A DNA stretch of 64,000 nucleotides from the NCBI GenBank assembly GCA_942491885.1, contig CALOCQ010000008.1, forward strand, positions 248,001 through 312,000. Direction: 5' to 3'. The translations under genes and the position numbers were made by a program. The notes below the pieces were generated by a model. It did no database searches. It was given only the letters and a program-made list of their open reading frames with translations, and was not told the DNA's origin. The stretch comes from CALBPI01 sp942491885. Its GTDB lineage: Bacteria > Pseudomonadota > Gammaproteobacteria > Steroidobacterales > Woeseiaceae. The first letter of the stretch is position 1, and every line of letters begins with the position of its first letter. Positions 59,487 to 64,000 of this stretch are shown here, piece by piece.

Positions 59487-60821
59487 ATGAGTCGAAAGTA
59501 TTTTGGAACGGATGGCGTGCGTGGCCGTGTCGGGGCGGCCCCGATGACGGCGGATTTCGCCTTGCGTCTTGCCGGTGCCGCGGCGCGTGTCCTGGTGCCG
59601 GACGGCGGCAAGGTCGTGATCGGCAAGGACACGCGCATTTCAGGTTATATGTTTGAAGCTGCGTTGGAGGCCGGGTTTACCGCAGCCGGTGTCGATGTGC
59701 TGATGCTGGGGCCGCTGCCGACGCCGGGTGTCGCGCATATAACAAGATCCTTTGATGCCGACCTTGGCGTCATGATCAGTGCCTCACACAATCCGTATTT
59801 CGACAACGGCATCAAGTTTTTTGATCGTGACGGCAGCAAGCTTTCGGACGAAATCGAACTTAAAATCGAGGCCCTGTTGCAGGCGCCGGCGATCACACGA
59901 GACTCTTCAGAGCTCGGCTTCGCCAAACGTATCGATTCGGCGCGTGAGCGATACATCGACTATTGCCTCGGCACGGTGCGCGACGACTTGCGCCTCGATG
60001 ACATGAAGATCGTACTTGATTGCTCGAACGGTGCCGCATTCAAGGTGGCGCCGCGTGTTCTCAGTGCGCTCGGCGCTAACGTTATCCCCATCGGTTGCTC
60101 GCCGAACGGCAAGAACATCAACGATGGTTGCGGGTCTACGCAGCCCGAGCTGCTTACCCAGACGGTTCGCGGCGTCGGTGCAGATCTCGGTATTGCGCTG
60201 GACGGTGATGGCGACCGCGTGGTCATGGTTGATGCAGAGGGCAATCTTGTTGACGGCGATCAGCTCATTTACATCGTTGCCATGGGGCGCCATCGGGTTG
60301 GTGAACTGCAGGGCCCCGTGGTCGGTACCGTGATGAGCAACCTGGGGCTCGAGCGCAAGCTCGCGGATCACAATATCCCGTTCATGCGTGCCAGCGTCGG
60401 TGACCGCTATGTCATGGAGGCCTTGCGTGCGCATAACGGTACGATTGGCGGCGAGTCGTCGGGGCATATTATTTGCCTCGACCGCACCACGACCGGCGAC
60501 GGGCTCGTCAGCGCGCTGCAGCTACTGGAAATCGTCAAAGGCACGGGACAATCCCTGGCCAGCCTGGCAGCGGAAATGCCTGTCTATCCGCAGGTGCTGA
60601 TTAATGTGCGCGTATCCGGGCCGGTCGACCTGGACGGTGATGAGCGGATTCGTGGCGAAACGGCGGCGCTCGAGGAGAAGCTGGGCAGTCGCGGGCGAAT
60701 CGTACTGCGTGCGTCGGGAACGGAGCCTCTGATACGGGTGATGGTCGAGGGCGTTGACCAGGTTGAGGTGCAGGCGGTGGCTGAGAAACTGGCGGAAGTC
60801 GTGCGGGTTGCGGCCGCATGA
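59487..60821 (+). CDS. glmM: phosphoglucosamine mutase
   Basis: GlmM converts glucosamine 6-phosphate to glucosamine 1-phosphate for peptidoglycan and lipopolysaccharide. The 444-residue protein starts KYFGTDGVRGRVG, has the phosphorylated Ser in VMISASHNPYFDNGIKFF, the metal loop ALDGDGDRVVMVD, the substrate loop GGESSGHIIC and the phosphate site VLRASGTEPLIRVMVEG. It is 12 bases after folP and is the last gene of the ftsH-linked group. Length as E. coli (445). Confidence 0.97.
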   Translation: MSRKYFGTDGVRGRVGAAPMTADFALRLAGAAARVLVPDGGKVVIGKDTRISGYMFEAALEAGFTAAGVDVLMLGPLPTPGVAHITRSFDADLGVMISASHNPYFDNGIKFFDRDGSKLSDEIELKIEALLQAPAITRDSSELGFAKRIDSARERYIDYCLGTVRDDLRLDDMKIVLDCSNGAAFKVAPRVLSALGANVIPIGCSPNGKNINDGCGSTQPELLTQTVRGVGADLGIALDGDGDRVVMVDAEGNLVDGDQLIYIVAMGRHRVGELQGPVVGTVMSNLGLERKLADHNIPFMRASVGDRYVMEALRAHNGTIGGESSGHIICLDRTTTGDGLVSALQLLEIVKGTGQSLASLAAEMPVYPQVLINVRVSGPVDLDGDERIRGETAALEEKLGSRGRIVLRASGTEPLIRVMVEGVDQVEVQAVAEKLAEVVRVAAA

Positions 60822-60922
60822 TACAGGCCGGTTTTCGGGTGTTTTCGTTGCGTATCAGCGCGCCGGCGGGTATCCTCGCCGGCTTTTCGGGGTTCCGTCA
60901 GGGCCCAACCAAGGTGTAGGAC

Positions 60923-61681
60923 ATGAGACGCTATCTGGTCGCCGGAAACTGGAAGATGAATGGCAGCCGCGCAGCCAATGAGCGGCTGTTGGCGGATATC
61001 TGCGCAGGTTGTGCTGATATACCCGAGGTTGAGTTGCTGGTATGCCCGCCGGCGGTCTATCTCGAATCCGTCGGTGCGCAGGTTGCCAATCATGGTGTCG
61101 CGCTGGGCGCGCAGAACGTGTCGGAATACGATGCGGGTGCCTACACCGGAGAAATCGCGGCGTCGATGCTCGCAGAGTTCGGTTGCCGCTATGTGCTGGT
61201 GGGCCATTCCGAGCGGCGCTCATTGTTTGCCGAGCTGAACGAGCAGGTAGCGAGTAAGTTCGCCGCGGCTGTTGAGCAGGACCTGCATCCTGTGCTGTGT
61301 GTCGGTGAGACACTGGCACAACGCGAGGCGGGCGAAACCGAATCGGTCGTCGCCAGTCAGCTTGATGCGGTAATCGATCTTGTTGGCGCGAAAGGTCTGG
61401 ACAAGGCCGTCGTTGCGTATGAGCCGGTCTGGGCGATCGGTACCGGGCAAACGGCAAGCCCTGAACAAGCGCAAGCGGTTCACAAGTTTTTGCGTTCGCG
61501 TCTGGCGGAGCTCGATGAGAGCCTGGCTGCGCGCACACGTATTTTGTATGGCGGCAGCATGAAAGCCGCCAATGCGGCGTCATTGTTGGCGCAGCCTGAT
61601 ATCGACGGTGGCCTGATCGGTGGTGCTTCGTTGGTCGCGGATGAATTTCTCGCGATCGCGGCGGCCGCGGCTCGCGCCTGA
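60923..61681 (+). CDS. tpiA: triosephosphate isomerase
   Basis: TpiA interconverts dihydroxyacetone phosphate and glyceraldehyde 3-phosphate. The 252-residue TIM barrel has the catalytic Lys in AGNWKMNG, His in LVGHSERRSLF, Glu in VVAYEPVWAIGTGQTA and the phosphate-binding GLIGGASL at the C-terminus. secG follows 28 bases later, a common order (tpiA-secG-tRNA-Leu-nuo) in gammaproteobacteria. Confidence 0.97.
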   Translation: MRRYLVAGNWKMNGSRAANERLLADICAGCADIPEVELLVCPPAVYLESVGAQVANHGVALGAQNVSEYDAGAYTGEIAASMLAEFGCRYVLVGHSERRSLFAELNEQVASKFAAAVEQDLHPVLCVGETLAQREAGETESVVASQLDAVIDLVGAKGLDKAVVAYEPVWAIGTGQTASPEQAQAVHKFLRSRLAELDESLAARTRILYGGSMKAANAASLLAQPDIDGGLIGGASLVADEFLAIAAAAARA

Positions 61682-61709
61682 CCTTCATCGAACTTTAAGT
61701 AGAGACATT

Positions 61710-62144
61710 ATGGATACGGCATTTATCGTACTAATGGTCGCGCACTTTTTTGTGTCGATCGGAATCATCGCGCTGGTTTTGATGCAGCGTGGCAAGGGCG
61801 CCGACGCGGGTGCCGCATTTGGCTCTGGCGCTTCCGGCACTGTGTTCGGTGCGCGCGGTTCTGCGAACTTTCTATCGCGCGCCACAGCGGTTCTGGCAAC
61901 ATTTTTCTTCGTCAACAGTCTGGCGCTTGCATATGTGACAACCCAGATGACGGGTGCCGACAGCATTGTTGATGCGGCCGAGATGGTAGCGATGCCTGAT
62001 GTAGAATCAACGCCCGCGCTCGAGGACGATCTTGGCGACGTACCGCTCTTTGACGATGAGTCGGCCGAGATGAGTGAGGCGACCGACGCCGTCGACGCGT
62101 CGACCGAAGAAGAAGTGCCGGAAATGCCGGCGCAAGACGAGTAG
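61710..62144 (+). CDS. secG: protein translocase subunit SecG
   Basis: SecG is a small component of the SecYEG channel. From ATG 61710 it has 144 residues: two membrane helices (about 4-24 and 54-76), joined by the conserved LVLMQRGKGADAGAAFGSGASGTVFGARGSANFLSR loop. The tail from about residue 80 is acidic and disordered-looking, longer than in many homologs (E. coli 110 aa). tRNA-Leu follows 13 bases after the stop. Confidence 0.95.
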   Translation: MDTAFIVLMVAHFFVSIGIIALVLMQRGKGADAGAAFGSGASGTVFGARGSANFLSRATAVLATFFFVNSLALAYVTTQMTGADSIVDAAEMVAMPDVESTPALEDDLGDVPLFDDESAEMSEATDAVDASTEEEVPEMPAQDE

Positions 62145-62157
62145 ATTGAGATAATTG

Positions 62158-62241
62158 CCGATGTGGTGGAATTGGTAGACACGCTGTCTTGAGGGGGCAG
62201 TGGCGAAAGCTGTGCCGGTTCGAGTCCGGCCATCGGCACCA
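62158..62241 (+). tRNA. tRNA-Leu (anticodon GAG)
   Basis: The 84-base gene has acceptor stem GCCGATG/CATCGGC, discriminator A and encoded CCA. The anticodon loop is TTGAGGG within the stem CTGTC/GGCAG, giving GAG. A long variable arm (TGGCGAAAGCTG) and the T-loop GGTTCGAGTCC are present, as expected for a class II tRNA. It reads CUC and CUU leucine codons. The tpiA-secG-tRNA-Leu-nuoA position is common in related bacteria. Confidence 0.97.
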
Positions 62242-62254
62242 ACAAAAAGCAAAG

Positions 62255-62280
62255 CGGGCCTTCGGGCCCGTTTCGCGTTT
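62255..62280 (+). terminator. terminator after tRNA-Leu
   Basis: CGGGCC, a TTCG tetraloop and GGCCCG make a stable hairpin, followed by the interrupted T-rich stretch TTTCGCGTTT. Probably ends the tpiA-secG-tRNA transcript. Confidence 0.65.
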
Positions 62281-62389
62281 CAGGCGCTGTCGAGTCGCTG
62301 TGACGCTTGTAAACCTGCACGCGTGATCGTCGCAGGCATCAGCGGCCCGAACCCGCACATTGCGCGGGATTATTAGTCGATTTGGGGTG

Positions 62390-62417
62390 TTACAGCGATA
62401 GCGCGGCCTGCTACAAT
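62390..62417 (+). promoter_or_regulatory. candidate sigma-70 promoter of the nuo operon
   Basis: TTACAG (62390-62395) and TACAAT (62412-62417) are 16 bases apart. The start of transcription would be near 62424, about 90 bases before nuoA. Fits the gap after the tRNA terminator. Confidence 0.5.
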
Positions 62418-62514
62418 GGTCGGCGCAAAGTCTGGTGCGTCCAATAGACAATTTGTGATAATTCTGCGGCGTGGGGACGCACCCGAGCGCAGAACTGCGG
62501 ACAGGACTCAACGC

Positions 62515-62871
62515 GTGTTAGAAAACTATATCCCGGTACTGATCTTTCTCGGTATCGCAGGTGGCCTTGGTGTTGTTTTGTTGGCGCTCGGATTTATGTT
62601 CGGACGTGGCGAAAAAGACGCCGAAAAGCTTTCGCCCTACGAATGTGGTTTCGAGGCTTTTGAAGACAGCCGGATGAAGTTCGATGTGCGCTACTACCTG
62701 GTCGCCATCCTGTTCATCATTTTTGATCTTGAAATCGCCTTCTTGTTTCCGTGGGCGGTGTCGCTCGACACCATCGGCGGTTTCGGCCTGCTGGCTATGG
62801 CGTTGTTCCTGACCGTGCTTGTGGTCGGGTTTATCTACGAATGGAAAAAGGGAGCACTGGAGTGGGATTAA
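62515..62871 (+). CDS. nuoA: NADH-quinone oxidoreductase subunit A
   Basis: NuoA is a small membrane subunit of respiratory complex I. The start is GTG 62515 with AGGA about eight bases upstream; the frame extends upstream but only this start gives the family N-terminus (LENYIPVLIFLGIAGGLG). It has 118 residues with three helices, and the conserved KLSPYECGFEAFEDSRMKFDVRYYLVAILFIIFDLEIAFLFPWA. It overlaps nuoB by ten bases. Confidence 0.96.
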   Translation: MLENYIPVLIFLGIAGGLGVVLLALGFMFGRGEKDAEKLSPYECGFEAFEDSRMKFDVRYYLVAILFIIFDLEIAFLFPWAVSLDTIGGFGLLAMALFLTVLVVGFIYEWKKGALEWD

Positions 62872-63395
62872 CCGCCAGCGCAACGATCGCCGCCGACGCG
62901 GCCGCCGACGAATTTGAATTACCGCCGGGCAGCATCCAGAAGAAGGGCATGGTCGTCACCAGTATCGATACCGTCGTTAACTGGGCGCGTACCGGTTCTA
63001 TGTGGCCGATGACGTTCGGCCTTGCCTGTTGCGCCGTCGAGATGATGCATGCCGGCGCCGCCCGCTATGACCTCGATCGCTTCGGCGTCATTTTCCGCCC
63101 CAGCCCACGCCAGTCCGACGTGATGATTGTCGCCGGCACGCTGGTCAACAAAATGGCGCCCGCCCTGCGCAAGGTCTACGACCAGATGCCCGAACCGCGC
63201 TGGGTGATTTCGATGGGGTCCTGTGCGAACGGCGGCGGTTACTACCACTATTCTTATGCGGTGGTGCGTGGTTGCGATCGTGTGGTTCCCGTCGACGTCT
63301 ATGTGCCCGGCTGTCCGCCGACCGCCGAGGCGCTGATGTACGGCATCATCCAGCTTCAGAAGAAGATTCGTCGCACGAGCACGATTGCGCGATGA
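62862..63395 (+). CDS. nuoB: NADH-quinone oxidoreductase subunit B
   Basis: NuoB carries the N2 iron-sulfur cluster that passes electrons to quinone. It starts at GTG 62862, inside nuoA, after GGGAGCACTG; 177 residues. The N2 cysteines are in FGLACCAVEMMHAG, SMGSCANGGGYYHYS and YVPGCPPTAEALMYG. The first 25 residues are alanine-rich and variable. Stop and nuoC start overlap as ATGA. Confidence 0.97.
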   Translation: MGLTASATIAADAAADEFELPPGSIQKKGMVVTSIDTVVNWARTGSMWPMTFGLACCAVEMMHAGAARYDLDRFGVIFRPSPRQSDVMIVAGTLVNKMAPALRKVYDQMPEPRWVISMGSCANGGGYYHYSYAVVRGCDRVVPVDVYVPGCPPTAEALMYGIIQLQKKIRRTSTIAR

Positions 63396-64000
63396 GCAGC
63401 GAAGAGATAACTGCCGTGGCCGAGCCTGCGCTCGCCGGTATCCTGCGTGAGCACTTCCCTGAGCTGGCGGTGACCGTCAGCCGTGAGCGCGAAGTGACCA
63501 TGGTTGTGCCACGGCAACAATTGCAGGATGTTGCGCTTCGCTTGCGTGACGACAGCGCTTTCAGTTTCGGCACAATGATCGACCTGTGCGGTGTCGACTA
63601 TCTGACGTATGGTCACGATGAATGGAAAACACGCAGTGCGACCGGCTCGGGCTATTCACGTGGTGTGCAGCGCGAAGTCATCATCGAAGAGGCAGACGAG
63701 TTCGATGAGGAACGTTTCGCCGTGGTGGTGCACTTGTTGTCGATCGAGCACAACAGGCGTTTGCGATTGCGGATATTCACCTCCACCGAGAATCCGCCGC
63801 GTGTGCCGTCGCTGATTGATGTGTGGCGCTCATCGGACTGGTATGAGCGCGAGGCGTTCGACTTGTTCGGCATTGTTTTCGAGGGCCACCCCGACTTGCG
63901 CCGATTGTTGACCGACTACGGTTTCATCGGCCATCCGTTCCGCAAGGACTTCCCGCTGTCCGGCAACGTCGAGGTCCGCTATGACGCCGAGAAAGGTCGC
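63392..64000 (+). CDS. nuoC: NADH-quinone oxidoreductase subunit C (cut by window edge)
   Basis: NuoC is a peripheral-arm subunit of complex I. Only the first 203 codons are in the window. The visible part has the N-terminal region with MIDLCGVDYLTYG, an insertion of about 30 charged residues before FAVVVHLLSIEHNRRLRLR, and the family signature SSDWYEREAFDLFGIVFEGHPDLRRLLTDYGFIGHPFRKDFPLSG. It is a separate NuoC, with no NuoD fusion visible so far. The start overlaps the nuoB stop. Confidence 0.96.
   Translation, partial: MSSEEITAVAEPALAGILREHFPELAVTVSREREVTMVVPRQQLQDVALRLRDDSAFSFGTMIDLCGVDYLTYGHDEWKTRSATGSGYSRGVQREVIIEEADEFDEERFAVVVHLLSIEHNRRLRLRIFTSTENPPRVPSLIDVWRSSDWYEREAFDLFGIVFEGHPDLRRLLTDYGFIGHPFRKDFPLSGNVEVRYDAEKGR

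Noticed and set aside
1..64000. CRISPR arrays, insertion sequences, integrons or prophage
   Set aside because: No regularly spaced repeats, transposase, integrase or phage structural gene was found on either strand.

Overview
The window reads as a chromosomal segment of a GC-rich, free-living, probably marine gammaproteobacterium. The evidence is gene order and content: smpB, ratA-rnfH, bamE, fur, recN, nadK, hrcA-grpE-dnaK-dnaJ, carAB, greA, yhbY, rlmE-ftsH-folP-glmM, tpiA-secG-tRNA-Leu-nuoABC, plus a one-piece tmRNA with the tag ANDDNYAIAA. An hrcA gene together with sigma-32-type promoters points to a lineage near Chromatiales, Woeseiaceae or Xanthomonadales. That placement is inference; no 16S gene is present. 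No CRISPR array, insertion sequence, integrase or phage gene was seen.

Layout. Bases 1-8000 hold mostly envelope genes: small membrane proteins, a Ycf46-like AAA+ ATPase, a HExxH lipoprotein peptidase, an NlpC/P60 lipoprotein, dodecin, a BON-LysM protein, a DUF2878 protein and two coupled lipoproteins of unknown function. Bases 8264-12758 are a three-gene signalling operon: a PAS histidine kinase, a receiver-HDOD protein, and a receiver fused to an HD-GYP-like domain that has lost its catalytic HD pair. A saccharopine-dehydrogenase-like oxidoreductase follows.

Bases 14125-29013 are a dense nucleoside salvage and catabolism cluster on both strands: deoB, a lipidated amidohydrolase/deaminase, a cupin, deoD, deoC, an aldehyde dehydrogenase plus a coupled half-length ALDH-like protein, an adenosine-kinase-like PfkB protein, two divergent paralogous phosphoribosyltransferases, deoA, a concentrative nucleoside transporter, cdd, upp and tdk. 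Together these would import nucleosides, deaminate and phosphorolyse them, re-salvage the bases, and convert deoxyribose through deoxyribose-5-phosphate and acetaldehyde into central metabolism. No dedicated transcriptional regulator (DeoR, CytR) lies inside it.

Bases 29010-39262 are accessory: an isochorismatase-family hydrolase, the decayed remains of a secreted amidohydrolase, a small heat-shock gene with a sigma-32-like promoter and a ROSE-type RNA thermometer, two small membrane proteins with a membrane-anchored AraC-type regulator, tmRNA, a DUF998 protein, a secreted S10 carboxypeptidase, and a Tat-exported GMC dehydrogenase module ending in a lipoprotein version of RidA. Bases 38786-64000 are mostly conserved housekeeping genes. 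The heat-shock operon there carries a near-consensus sigma-32 promoter inside the 3' end of hrcA. The window ends within nuoC.
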